A stretch of DNA of 64,000 bases. It comes from UBA8514 sp034933685. GTDB lineage: Bacteria; Bacillota; Clostridia; Lachnospirales; Anaerotignaceae. Positions 50,693-59,265 of the stretch are shown here, piece after piece (position 1 is the stretch's first letter; every line of letters starts with the position of its first letter). Under the pieces are notes generated by a model. The model was given only the letters and a program-made list of their open reading frames with translations. It was not told the DNA's origin and did no database searches. The position numbers and the translations under genes were made by a program. The stretch is taken from assembly GCA_034933685.1 (NCBI GenBank), contig JAYFNB010000020.1:38000-101999 (forward strand), written 5' to 3'.

Positions 50693-51128
50693 TGCTTTCA
50701 CCTTCCATTTCCGCCTGTTGCTCTGCACGAGAAACGATTTTACATTTGATAGGCAGCTTGTGGATAGCAAGTCTTAAAGCTTCTCTTGCAATTTCTTCTG
50801 AAACGCCGCCAAGCTCAAACATTACTCTGCCTGGTTTAACAACTGCAACCCAGTACTCAGGTGAACCTTTACCGCTACCCATACGAGTTTCAGCTGGTTT
50901 AGATGTAACAGGTTTATCTGGGAAAATCTTAATCCAAACCTGACCACCACGCTTAATGTATCTAGTCATGGCGATACGGGCTGCTTCAATCTGGTTTGAT
51001 GTAATCCAGCTTGGCTCTAAAGCCTGAATACCATAATCACCATAAGTTACTTTATTACCTCTGAGGGCTTTACCTTTAAGTCTGCCTCTAAATTGTTTAC
51101 GTCTTTTTACTCTTTTAGGCATTAACAT
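50682..51128 (-). CDS. rplP: Ribosomal protein L16
   Basis: 148 residues. MLMPKRVKRRKQFRGRLKG, GDYGIQALEPSWITSNQIEAARIA by GIQALEP, GKGSPEYWVAVVKPG. A small charged tail follows. It organises the A-site region of the 50S subunit. Next to rpsC with one base between. Confidence 0.98.
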   Translation of the reverse strand: MLMPKRVKRRKQFRGRLKGKALRGNKVTYGDYGIQALEPSWITSNQIEAARIAMTRYIKRGGQVWIKIFPDKPVTSKPAETRMGSGKGSPEYWVAVVKPGRVMFELGGVSEEIAREALRLAIHKLPIKCKIVSRAEQQAEMEGESNEN

Positions 51129-51129
51129 G

Positions 51130-51789
51130 TTATTTAGCGCCTCCTTCCTTTTTTGCTGCTTTTACAGGAAGAACCTCTCCTTTATAAATCCAAACCTTTA
51201 CGCCAAGCTTACCGTAAGTTGTATCAGCTTCAGCAAAACCATAATCGATGTTTGCACGTAATGTCTGAAGTGGAATAGTTCCTTCATGATAGCTTTCAGT
51301 TCTAGCCATATCAGCACCGCCTAAACGGCCAGCAACTGCAGTTTTGATACCTTTAGCACCAAACTTCATTGTTCTGCCCATAGCCTGCTTCATAGCACGA
51401 CGGAAAGTTACACGGTTCTCAAGCTGTAAAGCAATGCTTTCAGCAACTAACTGAGCATCAAGCTCAGGTCTTTTAATTTCCTCTATGTTCACACTTACTT
51501 TGTGGCTTGTCATTGTCTGAATTTCGTTTTTGAGTTCTTCAATAGCAGCGCCGTTTCTTCCGATTACGATACCTGGCTTAGCTGTGTAAACGGAAACCTT
51601 AATTTTATCAGAAGTTCTTTCGATTAATATTTTAGAAACGCCTGAAGCGTATAATTTTTTCTTAACGAACTTTCTAATTTTAACATCTTCAACTAAGTAA
51701 TTAGCAAAATCTTTTTCAGCGTACCATTTAGTATCCCAATCTTTGATAATGCCAACTCTTAAGCCATGTGGATTTACTTTCTGTCCCAT
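51130..51789 (-). CDS. rpsC: Ribosomal protein S3
   Basis: 219 residues: GQKVNPHGLRVGIIKDWDTKW by VNPHGLRVG, the KH domain KPGIVIGRNGAAIEELKNEI, and RLGGADMARTESYHEG. It helps to unwind mRNA at the entry channel. Confidence 0.98.
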   Translation of the reverse strand: MGQKVNPHGLRVGIIKDWDTKWYAEKDFANYLVEDVKIRKFVKKKLYASGVSKILIERTSDKIKVSVYTAKPGIVIGRNGAAIEELKNEIQTMTSHKVSVNIEEIKRPELDAQLVAESIALQLENRVTFRRAMKQAMGRTMKFGAKGIKTAVAGRLGGADMARTESYHEGTIPLQTLRANIDYGFAEADTTYGKLGVKVWIYKGEVLPVKAAKKEGGAK

Positions 51790-51800
51790 TGTTAACCTCC

Positions 51801-52190
51801 TTATCTCTCATTGAGGATTATGGATATATGACTTGACTTTTTCAGTATTCTATATGCTCTACCCTGTGCTCTTGGGCGAATTCTTTTCATTGTAGGACCC
51901 TGTCCTGCAATTACTTCTTCAACATATAATTTGCTGACATCCATACCTAAATTGTTTTCTGCGTTTGCTACTGCTGATTTTAATACCTTACCAATAATTT
52001 CAGCTGCAATTCTTGGGTTATAATTAAGCAATGCTGCTGCTGTTACAACGTCTTTGCCCTTAATCTGGTCTAAAACTATTTTAGCTTTAGAAGCAGGAAT
52101 TCCAACGTATTTTGCAGATGCCTGTGGTCTTTTGTCTTTTGTTTCAATGTTTCTTTCTTTCTTTATTTGGCTTCTATGTCCCTTTGCCAT
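51801..52190 (-). CDS. rplV: Ribosomal protein L22
   Basis: 129 residues from the ATG at 52190, ten nt after GGAGG. ASAKYVGIPASKAKIVLDQI, VANAENNLGMDVSKLYV, and the loop QGPTMKRIRPRAQGRAY that reaches the exit tunnel, the site of macrolide contacts. Confidence 0.97.
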   Translation of the reverse strand: MAKGHRSQIKKERNIETKDKRPQASAKYVGIPASKAKIVLDQIKGKDVVTAAALLNYNPRIAAEIIGKVLKSAVANAENNLGMDVSKLYVEEVIAGQGPTMKRIRPRAQGRAYRILKKSSHISIILNER

Positions 52191-52218
52191 GACAAGCAAA
52201 CCTCCTTCCAAACTAAAA

Positions 52219-52503
52219 TTATCTTACTCTTGACTTTTTCTCTGCGTCCTTGCCGTGTCCTCTATATGTTCTAGTTAAGGCAAACTCTCCAAGTTTATGA
52301 CCAACCATGTCTTCTGTAACGTATACAGGAACATGCTTTCTGCCGTCATGAACTGCGATAGTATGACCAATCATATCAGGGAAAATTGTTGAACGACGAG
52401 ACCATGTTTTAACAACTGTCTTTTCACCAGCTGCGTTCAAAGCATCAATCTTTTTTAAGAGATGCTCATCTGCGAACGGTCCCTTTTTGAGTGATCTGCT
52501 CAT
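52219..52503 (-). CDS. rpsS: Ribosomal protein S19
   Basis: 94 residues: SRSLKKGPFADEHLLKK, KTWSRRSTIFPDMIGHTIAVHDG by RRSTI and GHTIAVH, GHKLGEFALTRTYRGH. In the 30S head with S13. Confidence 0.98.
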   Translation of the reverse strand: MSRSLKKGPFADEHLLKKIDALNAAGEKTVVKTWSRRSTIFPDMIGHTIAVHDGRKHVPVYVTEDMVGHKLGEFALTRTYRGHGKDAEKKSRVR

Positions 52504-52549
52504 GTTTTAATCCTCCTTTTATTTCTTAACGAATTAACAAGCTTCTTTA

Positions 52550-53377
52550 TTAATCTCTACCACGAATGATATATTTGCTAGAAGCTTTGTGTTTCTTTCT
52601 GGTCTTGTAACCAAGTGCTGGCTTGCCCCAAGGTGTCATTGGAGATGGACGACCGATAGGTGCTCTACCTTCACCACCACCGTGAGGATGGTCATTAGGG
52701 TTCATTACGGAACCTCTTACAGTAGGTCTAATACCCATGTGGCGTTTTCTTCCGGCTTTACCAATTTTAACAAGCTCATGGTCAATATTACCAACCTGAC
52801 CAATAGTTGCTCTACAGTCAATAGGAAGTAATCTCATTTCGCCTGAAGGCAGTTTAACTGTTGCATACTTTCCTTCTTTAGCCATAAGCTGAGCTACATT
52901 GCCTGCTGAACGAACAAGCTGTCCACCCTTGCCTGGTTTCATTTCAACGTTGTGAATGCTTGCACCTACAGGAATAAATCTCATTGGAAGAGCATTTCCT
53001 GTACGAACTTCAGCTTCAGCGCCATTCATAATTGTGTCACCTACAGTGAGGCCAACAGGTGCTAAGATGTAGCTCTTTGTACCATCTGCGTAGCAGATAA
53101 GAGCGATATTAGCTGTTCTGTTTGGATCGTATTCAATTGCTGTAACCTTTGCAGGTACGTTGTCTTTGTTTCTCTTAAAGTCGATGATTCTGTACTTAAT
53201 TTTAGCACCGCCACCTTTGTGACGAACTGTTAATTTACCCTGATTATTTCTTCCTGAATTTTTCTTAATATGAACAACTAAGGATTTTTCAGGAGTTGAT
53301 TTTGTAATTTCCTCGAATGTAGACACGCTCATGTGTCTTCTGGAAGGTGTATAAGGCTTATATCTCTTGATGCCCAT
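52550..53377 (-). CDS. rplB: Ribosomal protein L2
   Basis: 275 residues from the ATG at 53377 after AAAGGAG; the longer frame has no ribosome-binding site. Landmarks: RHKGGGAKIKYRIIDF, VGNIDHELVKIGKAGR, and the peptidyl-transferase loop NPNDHPHGGGEGRAPIG with its conserved His. Confidence 0.98.
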   Translation of the reverse strand: MGIKRYKPYTPSRRHMSVSTFEEITKSTPEKSLVVHIKKNSGRNNQGKLTVRHKGGGAKIKYRIIDFKRNKDNVPAKVTAIEYDPNRTANIALICYADGTKSYILAPVGLTVGDTIMNGAEAEVRTGNALPMRFIPVGASIHNVEMKPGKGGQLVRSAGNVAQLMAKEGKYATVKLPSGEMRLLPIDCRATIGQVGNIDHELVKIGKAGRKRHMGIRPTVRGSVMNPNDHPHGGGEGRAPIGRPSPMTPWGKPALGYKTRKKHKASSKYIIRGRD

Positions 53378-53458
53378 CTTCTCCACTCCTTTCAATTCTA
53401 ACAATGATCTACACGTTTCCGTGTGTTTCTTTTCCAACTATAGTTTCAATGTTTCTAA

Positions 53459-53758
53459 TTACATACCCTGGAATACTTCAATATCTTTGCTTTCTGCTGT
53501 AAGCTTAACAATGGCTTTCTTTTTAGCAGCAGTTTTGCCCCAGATATTGCCTCTTCTTTTTGGTTTGCCGTCGTAATTCATTGTGTTAACAGAAGCAACT
53601 TTTGCTCCGTCAAACATTTTTTCAACAGCTTCCTTAATCTGAATTTTAGTAGCCTTTGGATGTACTAAGAAAGTATATTTCTTGTCTTCCAAAATTGCCA
53701 TACTTGCTTCAGTAATAACAGGTTTCAGTATAACGTCATAATATTTTAAGTCTGCCAT
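53459..53758 (-). CDS. rplW: Ribosomal protein L23
   Basis: 99 residues: YDVILKPVITEASMAIL, YTFLVHPKATKIQIKEAVE by FLVHPKA, KPKRRGNIWGKTAAKKKA. It docks trigger factor and SRP at the exit site. It starts in the rplD stop codon. Confidence 0.98.
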   Translation of the reverse strand: MADLKYYDVILKPVITEASMAILEDKKYTFLVHPKATKIQIKEAVEKMFDGAKVASVNTMNYDGKPKRRGNIWGKTAAKKKAIVKLTAESKDIEVFQGM

Positions 53759-54378
53759 TATGCGTACACCTCCTCAATCTTCGCTACAGCCTCTTTAGTC
53801 ATAACTAAAGTGTTGTACTTTAATAAATCATACACATTTATAGTGTTAACAGCTGCTGTCTTAACTTCTGGAATATTTCTAGCTGAAAGCATTACGTTTG
53901 TATTGCTTCCGTCCATAACGATAAGAGCTTTACCTGCATTAATGTTTGCAAGTACTTTAATCATTTCTTTTGTCTTAACTTCTGTTAATGAAAGTTCATC
54001 AAGAACGATAATTTTTTCTTCAACACATTTTGTTGAAAGAGCAGATTTAAGAGCAAGTCTTTTAAACTTTTTGTTAAGTTTGAAAGAGTAATCTCTTGGC
54101 TTTGGTGCGAAAACAACGCCACCGCCTGTCCACTGTGGTGAACGAGTAGAACCCTGTCTAGCACGGCCAGTTCCTTTTTGTTTCCAAGGCTTTCTTCCGC
54201 CGCCTCTTACTTCAGCACGAGTTTTTGCGCTCTGTGTGCCCTGTCTCTGGTTGGCAAGGTACTGAACAACTGCCATATGCATTGCATGTTCGCTTGCTTC
54301 TATACCAAAAATATCGTCGTTGAGATCAATTGTACCAACCTCAGCTCCGCTCATGTTGTATACTTTAACGTTTGCCAT
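53758..54378 (-). CDS. rplD: Ribosomal protein L4
   Basis: 206 residues: KTRAEVRGGGRKPWKQKGTGRARQGS by RGGGRKPW and GTGRARQGS, FAPKPRDYSF. The loop lines the exit tunnel. L4 is the known autogenous regulator of S10 operons, relevant to the long rpsJ leader here. Confidence 0.98.
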   Translation of the reverse strand: MANVKVYNMSGAEVGTIDLNDDIFGIEASEHAMHMAVVQYLANQRQGTQSAKTRAEVRGGGRKPWKQKGTGRARQGSTRSPQWTGGGVVFAPKPRDYSFKLNKKFKRLALKSALSTKCVEEKIIVLDELSLTEVKTKEMIKVLANINAGKALIVMDGSNTNVMLSARNIPEVKTAAVNTINVYDLLKYNTLVMTKEAVAKIEEVYA

Positions 54379-54406
54379 GTGTAATTCCTCCTTTCGTAAA
54401 GTTTAA

Positions 54407-55036
54407 TTAAGCCTTTACGCTATCTCTTATTACTAACACTGAACCCTTTGGTCCTGGTACTGCACCTTTAACCAAAACAAGATTCTTTTCTGCATCAACA
54501 CTTACAACTTCAAGGTTCTGAATTGTTATTTTAACAGCACCCATGTGTCCTGGCATTTTCTTGCCTTTTTTAACTCTACCTGGTGTTGTACCTGATGACA
54601 ATGAACCAAGTGCTCTGTGGTACTTAGAACCATGGGCCATAGGACCTCTGTGCTGTCCGTGTCTTTTAATAGCGCCCTGGAAACCTTTACCTTTTGATGT
54701 ACCGCTAGCATCGATTTTGTCGCCTGCTTCGAATACATCCGCTTTAATTTCAGCACCAATTTCATAGCTGTCTGCGTTTTCAAGCTTAAACTCTTTAACA
54801 AATTTCTTAGCTGTTACACCTGCTTTTGCAAAGTGACCTGCTTCAGGTTTGTTAACAAGTTTAGTTCTTTTTTCGGAAAATCCAACCTGAACAGCTGAAT
54901 AACCATCATTTTCTACTGTTTTTTTCTGAATAACTACACAAGGGCCAGCTTCAAGAACTGTTACAGGAACAAGATTGCCTGATTCACTGAATACCTGAGT
55001 CATTCCGATTTTTTTAGCTATAATAGCTTTTTTCAT
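54407..55036 (-). CDS. rplC: Ribosomal protein L3
   Basis: 209 residues: IGMTQVFSESGNLVPVTVLEAGPCVV by GMTQVF, KGKGFQGAIKRHGQHRGPM, GSLSSGTTPGRVKKGKKMPGHMG by its PGRVKKG element. Its central loop reaches the peptidyl-transferase centre. A 124-nt gap follows rpsJ. Confidence 0.98.
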   Translation of the reverse strand: MKKAIIAKKIGMTQVFSESGNLVPVTVLEAGPCVVIQKKTVENDGYSAVQVGFSEKRTKLVNKPEAGHFAKAGVTAKKFVKEFKLENADSYEIGAEIKADVFEAGDKIDASGTSKGKGFQGAIKRHGQHRGPMAHGSKYHRALGSLSSGTTPGRVKKGKKMPGHMGAVKITIQNLEVVSVDAEKNLVLVKGAVPGPKGSVLVIRDSVKA

Positions 55037-55160
55037 TTTTCCGCACCTCCTAAGTTTCTACAGCGGATTGCCTTTTCAACTTTAATCGTCTCGAAGGTAA
55101 TCATACTAGTTTAATATAAGTTGCGTATACGTTTCCCTTATACAAACCAATTTGGGTTAA

Positions 55161-55472
55161 TTACATAATTTTTAATGTGATATCTACGCCTGCTGGTAAA
55201 TCAAGTCTGCTAATAGCATCAACAGTCTTTGGTGTAGGCATTAAGATGTCAATCAATCTCTTATGAGTTCTCATTTCGAACTGCTCTCTGGAATCTTTGT
55301 ACTTGTGAACAGCTCTAAGGATTGTAACTACTTCCTTCTTAGTAGGAAGTGGAATAGGTCCACTAATCTGAGCACCTGTTTTCTTTGCAGTTTCAATAAG
55401 CTGCGCAGCTGACTGATCAATTAATTTGTGATCATAAGCTTTAAGACTGATTCTGATTTTCTGATTTGCCAT
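55161..55472 (-). CDS. rpsJ: Ribosomal protein S10
   Basis: 103 residues from the ATG at 55472 after GGAGGGG. KIRISLKAYDHKLIDQSAA, ISGPIPLPTKKEV, REQFEMRTHKRLID, LPAGVDITLKI. A subunit of the 30S head and, as NusE, part of antitermination complexes. First gene of the long S10-spc-alpha cluster. Confidence 0.98.
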   Translation of the reverse strand: MANQKIRISLKAYDHKLIDQSAAQLIETAKKTGAQISGPIPLPTKKEVVTILRAVHKYKDSREQFEMRTHKRLIDILMPTPKTVDAISRLDLPAGVDITLKIM

Positions 55473-55704
55473 AAAAAAAGTCCCCTCCTTTTCGTACTTT
55501 TGTTTCAGCACGACAAGTGGTGACTGCACACTTATCCGGGTGTATCCGCAACAATACGCACACACAGAATTACACAAGGTAATCCTTCTTCCCAATATTC
55601 AGCACAGTGACCTTGTCGCCCGGTTTCATGAACTGGACATCGCTCCGTGGAACACCCGCACAAGTACTGCGGCAACCTCCACTTCATCGCTCTATGTCAC
55701 AACA
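55473..55704 (-). promoter_or_regulatory. Long GC-rich leader of the S10 operon
   Basis: About 230 nt from the predicted start near 55704 to rpsJ, visibly richer in G and C than its surroundings. It can form CCGCA/TGCGG and a long-range CGACAAG/CTTGTCG helix (near 55610-55616 with 55509-55515). S10 leaders bound by L4 are known in Firmicutes. It also contains small overlapping reading frames (see findings). Confidence 0.6.
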
Positions 55705-55710
55705 ATAAAG

Positions 55711-55739
55711 ATTATACATCACGTGATTCCATTTGGCAA
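55711..55739 (-). promoter_or_regulatory. Promoter of the S10-spc-alpha cluster
   Basis: -35 TTGCCA (55734-55739), 17-bp spacer, consensus -10 TATAAT (55711-55716), minus strand. Confidence 0.82.
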
Positions 55740-55926
55740 GTTTTTTTTTAGTAAAAATAGTGTTTTTTTCTTAAATTTTTCACCAAATTTATTTTTTTTG
55801 TAAGTAGATTTATATACATATTTACTATATTAGCAACTATTCCCAATTCATACAATTAATATGTATAAAATTATTTCTTAACAATTTCGTTGAATTTTAT
55901 CATAAAAAAATACTCTTTGCAACTGT

Positions 55927-57072
55927 TTAATTTTTGCAAGCCCATTCATCTCCAATTTTCTCCATAATTTCAGGTATATTTAAGTGTTGAGGGCATTTAT
56001 CTAAACATATACCGCAGTTAATACAGTTTGTTGACCGCTTTTTATCAAAAAAAGGTCTGTTGTAAAAATTTCTAGCATGGTCTATAGTTCCATACATGTG
56101 TCCCATATTGTAGTATTCTATATTTGTTGGTATATCAACACCCATAGGACAAGGCATGCAGTACTGACATCTCGTACACGCTACCTTAATTAATCTTGAA
56201 AATTCTTCCCTAACATCCTTGTACATTTGTAATTCCGTTTTATCTAAATCTCCAATTTTACAACTTTCTGCTGTTTTAATGTTATCATCTACCTGTTCAA
56301 TTTCATTCATGCCACTTAAAACACAACTAACTTCTGGTCTGTTAAGTAAAAATGACATTCCGCGCCCTGCTGGTGTCATTTGCTTCTTGCTTCGGCTCCA
56401 AATTTCTTCAACGCTTTTTGGAGGTTCCTTTGCTAGCTGACCGCCTTTAAGTGGCTCCATGATAAGCACACCCATTTCTTTTGCTGCCGCAAGTTCAAGC
56501 CCTTTTAATCCAGCCTGGTAATCAGTGTCCATGTAGTTTAACTGCATAATGCAAAATTCCCAATCGTAAGCATTTACTATTTCTTCAAAAAGCTCATACC
56601 TGTCATGAAAGGAAAAGCCAATATGTTTTATTTTACCTTCTGCCTTAAGTTTATCAAAAAGTTTAAACACGTTTAACTTTTTTGCTTTTGCCCAGAAATT
56701 ATAATCCAATGAATGTAAAAAATATAGGTCAAAATAATCTGTTCCCGTTCTTTCAAGCTGGCTTTCAAACATCTTTTCACAATCCTCATAAGTATCACAA
56801 ACCCATATGGAAAGCTTATCTCCTAAATATACCTTTTTTCTGTATCCATCTTTCAAAATTTCACCTAGTGCCTTTTCAGAATTCCCATTTATATGATATG
56901 GATAGGCAGTATCAATATAGTTAACCCCGTTATCAATGGCATACCTTATTACTTTTTTTGCTTTTTCAATGTCAATATCCGCAAAAACACCATTTATTGT
57001 TGGCATTCTCATAGTTCCAAATCCAATTGCAGATATTTCAATTCCTGTTTTTCCAAGCTTTCTGTACTGCAT
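55927..57072 (-). CDS. Aldo/keto reductase with C-terminal ferredoxin domain
   Basis: 381 residues. An aldo/keto reductase barrel (1-290: RKLGKTGIEISAIGFGTMRMP by GFGTMR, NYIDTAYPYH with the catalytic Asp and Tyr, YFLHSLDYN) is followed by two Cys clusters, CTRCQYCMPCPMGVDIP and CINCGICLDKCPQ, for one or two [4Fe-4S] centres. Proteins with this fusion are common in anaerobes; the substrate is unknown and the cluster suggests electron flow to or from ferredoxin. It begins two bases after the deoC stop codon, so the two genes are coupled. Confidence 0.92.
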   Translation of the reverse strand: MQYRKLGKTGIEISAIGFGTMRMPTINGVFADIDIEKAKKVIRYAIDNGVNYIDTAYPYHINGNSEKALGEILKDGYRKKVYLGDKLSIWVCDTYEDCEKMFESQLERTGTDYFDLYFLHSLDYNFWAKAKKLNVFKLFDKLKAEGKIKHIGFSFHDRYELFEEIVNAYDWEFCIMQLNYMDTDYQAGLKGLELAAAKEMGVLIMEPLKGGQLAKEPPKSVEEIWSRSKKQMTPAGRGMSFLLNRPEVSCVLSGMNEIEQVDDNIKTAESCKIGDLDKTELQMYKDVREEFSRLIKVACTRCQYCMPCPMGVDIPTNIEYYNMGHMYGTIDHARNFYNRPFFDKKRSTNCINCGICLDKCPQHLNIPEIMEKIGDEWACKN

Positions 57073-57074
57073 TT

Positions 57075-57752
57075 TTATTCCTCCCTCATTCTTTTTTTAC
57101 TTTCAGCAAAAATTTCTACTCCAGCACTTGTACCAATTCTGTCAGCACCTGCTTTTATCATTTCAGCAGCCGTTGCATAGTCACGTATGCCTCCAGCAGC
57201 TTTCACGCTTAGCTTTTCCCCTACAACATTTTTCATAAGTTCAACATCACTTATGGTTGCACCACCTGTACTAAATCCAGTTGACGTTTTTACAAAATCT
57301 GACCCTGCGTTCATTGCCGCAATGCAGCACGCTTTTTTTTCAGCATCATTTAATAAACAACACTCAATTATTACTTTAACAATAGCCTTACCTTTAACTG
57401 CATCAACTACGCTTCTTATATCATTTGCAACATATTCCATGTCTCCCGCTTTAGCCGCACCAATATTTATAACCATGTCAACTTCTTTTGCTCCATCTTC
57501 AACAGCTTTCTTTGCTTCAAAAGCCTTTACGTCACTTTCACTAGCTCCAAGTGGAAAACCAATTACAGTACAAACCTCACTGTAACAACCAATTAATTCC
57601 TTTGCCGCTAATTTTACATAACATGGGTTAATACAAACTGTTCTGAAACCATATTCTTTTGCTTGGGCACATAGTTTTTTTATATCAACTGCTGTAGCGT
57701 CAGCTTTAAGCATGGTATGGTCAGTCAATTTTTCAATGTTTATTTTCTTCAC
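57075..57752 (-). CDS. deoC: Deoxyribose-phosphate aldolase
   Basis: 225 residues, GTG start at 57752. TIM barrel with LTDHTMLKADAT, KEVDMVINIGAAKAGD, the Schiff-base Lys in SDFVKTSTGFSTGGAT and VKAAGGIRDYATA. It splits 2-deoxyribose-5-phosphate into glyceraldehyde-3-phosphate and acetaldehyde. It precedes the aldo/keto reductase, which could act on an aldehyde product (inference). No other deo gene is nearby. Confidence 0.96.
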   Translation of the reverse strand: MKKINIEKLTDHTMLKADATAVDIKKLCAQAKEYGFRTVCINPCYVKLAAKELIGCYSEVCTVIGFPLGASESDVKAFEAKKAVEDGAKEVDMVINIGAAKAGDMEYVANDIRSVVDAVKGKAIVKVIIECCLLNDAEKKACCIAAMNAGSDFVKTSTGFSTGGATISDVELMKNVVGEKLSVKAAGGIRDYATAAEMIKAGADRIGTSAGVEIFAESKKRMREE

Positions 57753-57784
57753 CGGTATCTTCCTTTCATATATAATATATATTT

Positions 57785-57812
57785 AATTATACACTAATAA
57801 CCTTGCTTTTGA
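57785..57812 (-). promoter_or_regulatory. Possible promoter of deoC-aldo/keto reductase
   Basis: -35 TTCAAA (57807-57812), 16-bp spacer, consensus -10 TATAAT (57785-57790), minus strand. Confidence 0.5.
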
Positions 57813-57829
57813 ACATACCTATATTGCAA

Positions 57830-57862
57830 TAAAAAAACTCGCAGACTAATAAAAGTCTGCGA
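57830..57862 (-). terminator. Terminator of tuf (str operon)
   Basis: CTCGCAGACT (57837-57846) pairs with AGTCTGCGAG (57853-57862), then TTTTTTTATT on the minus strand. Confidence 0.92.
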
Positions 57863-57876
57863 GCTGTAAGTTTTAA

Positions 57877-59070
57877 TTATGCGAAAATTTCGATAACAGA
57901 ACCAGCACCAACTGTTCTACCACCCTCGCGGATAGCGAATCTAAGGCCAGGAGCCATAGCAACAGAAGTGATAAGTTCAATTTTCATTTCGATGTTGTCG
58001 CCAGGCATACACATTTCTGTGCCTTCTGGAAGAGAGATAACGCCAGTAACGTCAGTTGTTCTAAAGTAGAACTGTGGACGATAGTTGTTGAAGAAAGGTG
58101 TATGACGTCCGCCTTCTTCTTTGCTTAATACGTAAACCTGAGCTTCAAAATTTGTATGAGGTGTGATTGAACCTGGTTTAGCAAGTACCTGACCTCTTTC
58201 AATTTCACTTCTCTGAACACCACGAAGGAGAACACCGATGTTGTCACCAGCCTGAGCCTGATCAAGAAGCTTTCTGAACATTTCAACGCCTGTTACAACA
58301 ACTTTACGGCTTTCTTCAGCAAGACCAACGATTTCAACTTCGTCCTGAACTTTAACAACACCGCTTTCAACTCTACCTGTAGCAACTGTACCACGGCCTG
58401 TAATTGAGAAAACGTCCTCAACTGGCATAAGGAATGCTTTGTCGATGTCACGCTCAGGTGTTGGGATATATTCATCAATAATGTTGAAGAATTCAACAAT
58501 CTTGTCGCCCCAAGGACCCATTGGATCTTGAAGAGCCTGGAATGCAGAACCTCTCATAATAGGAATATCATCACCAGGGAATTCATACTCGCTAAGGAGT
58601 TCTCTGATCTCCATTTCAACTAAGTCAAGAAGTTCTTCGTCATCAACCATGTCACATTTGTTCATGAACACAGTCATGTAAGGAACGCCTACTTGACGGC
58701 TAAGAAGGATATGCTCTCTAGTCTGAGCCATAGGACCATCTGTCGCAGCAACAACAAGGATAGCACCGTCCATCTGAGCAGCACCTGTAATCATGTTCTT
58801 AACGTAGTCAGCATGTCCTGGGCAGTCAACATGAGCATAATGTCTGTTAGGTGTTTCATACTCAACGTGAGCTGTAGAGATAGTGATACCTCTTTCTCTT
58901 TCTTCTGGAGCTTTGTCAATGTTATCAAAAGCTACAGCCTCGCCTAAGTGATATCTCTCAAATAATGTCTTTGTAATAGCTGCTGTTAAAGTTGTTTTAC
59001 CGTGGTCAACGTGACCAATCGTACCAATGTTAACATGTGGTTTAGTTCTTTCAAATTTTGCCTTTGCCAT
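57877..59070 (-). CDS. tuf: Elongation factor Tu
   Basis: 397 residues. G1 GHVDHGKTT, switch II DCPGHADYVKN, G4 NKCDMVDD, and domain-2/3 landmarks such as GRGTVATGRVESG and REGGRTVGAGSV. It brings aminoacyl-tRNA to the ribosome. A separate promoter in the gap after fusA should boost its output. Confidence 0.98.
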   Translation of the reverse strand: MAKAKFERTKPHVNIGTIGHVDHGKTTLTAAITKTLFERYHLGEAVAFDNIDKAPEERERGITISTAHVEYETPNRHYAHVDCPGHADYVKNMITGAAQMDGAILVVAATDGPMAQTREHILLSRQVGVPYMTVFMNKCDMVDDEELLDLVEMEIRELLSEYEFPGDDIPIMRGSAFQALQDPMGPWGDKIVEFFNIIDEYIPTPERDIDKAFLMPVEDVFSITGRGTVATGRVESGVVKVQDEVEIVGLAEESRKVVVTGVEMFRKLLDQAQAGDNIGVLLRGVQRSEIERGQVLAKPGSITPHTNFEAQVYVLSKEEGGRHTPFFNNYRPQFYFRTTDVTGVISLPEGTEMCMPGDNIEMKIELITSVAMAPGLRFAIREGGRTVGAGSVIEIFA

Positions 59071-59154
59071 TTTGTAAATCCTCCTTTAAATTTATATAAG
59101 ATTCTTTTTCTGCATTTGTAGTTGCCGTTCTTGTGACAAGCTGCTTCATGCCTA

Positions 59155-59183
59155 ATTATATTAAAAAATATTAAGCTTTGCAA
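59155..59183 (-). promoter_or_regulatory. Internal promoter of tuf
   Basis: -35 TTGCAA (59178-59183), 17-bp spacer, consensus -10 TATAAT (59155-59160), minus strand, in the 195-bp fusA-tuf gap; leader about 80 nt. Confidence 0.72.
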
Positions 59184-59265
59184 TAGTTTTGTCAAAAACT
59201 GTGAATCAATTTATTATCGAACCGTGCAACTTCTTACAAAACAGTTTTAGTAATTATTCAGCTAA

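Noticed and set aside
55532..55687. 51-codon Cys-rich frame in the S10 leader as a genuine gene
   Set aside because: It starts about 17 nt into the transcript without a proper ribosome-binding site and overlaps structured RNA; kept only as part of a finding.
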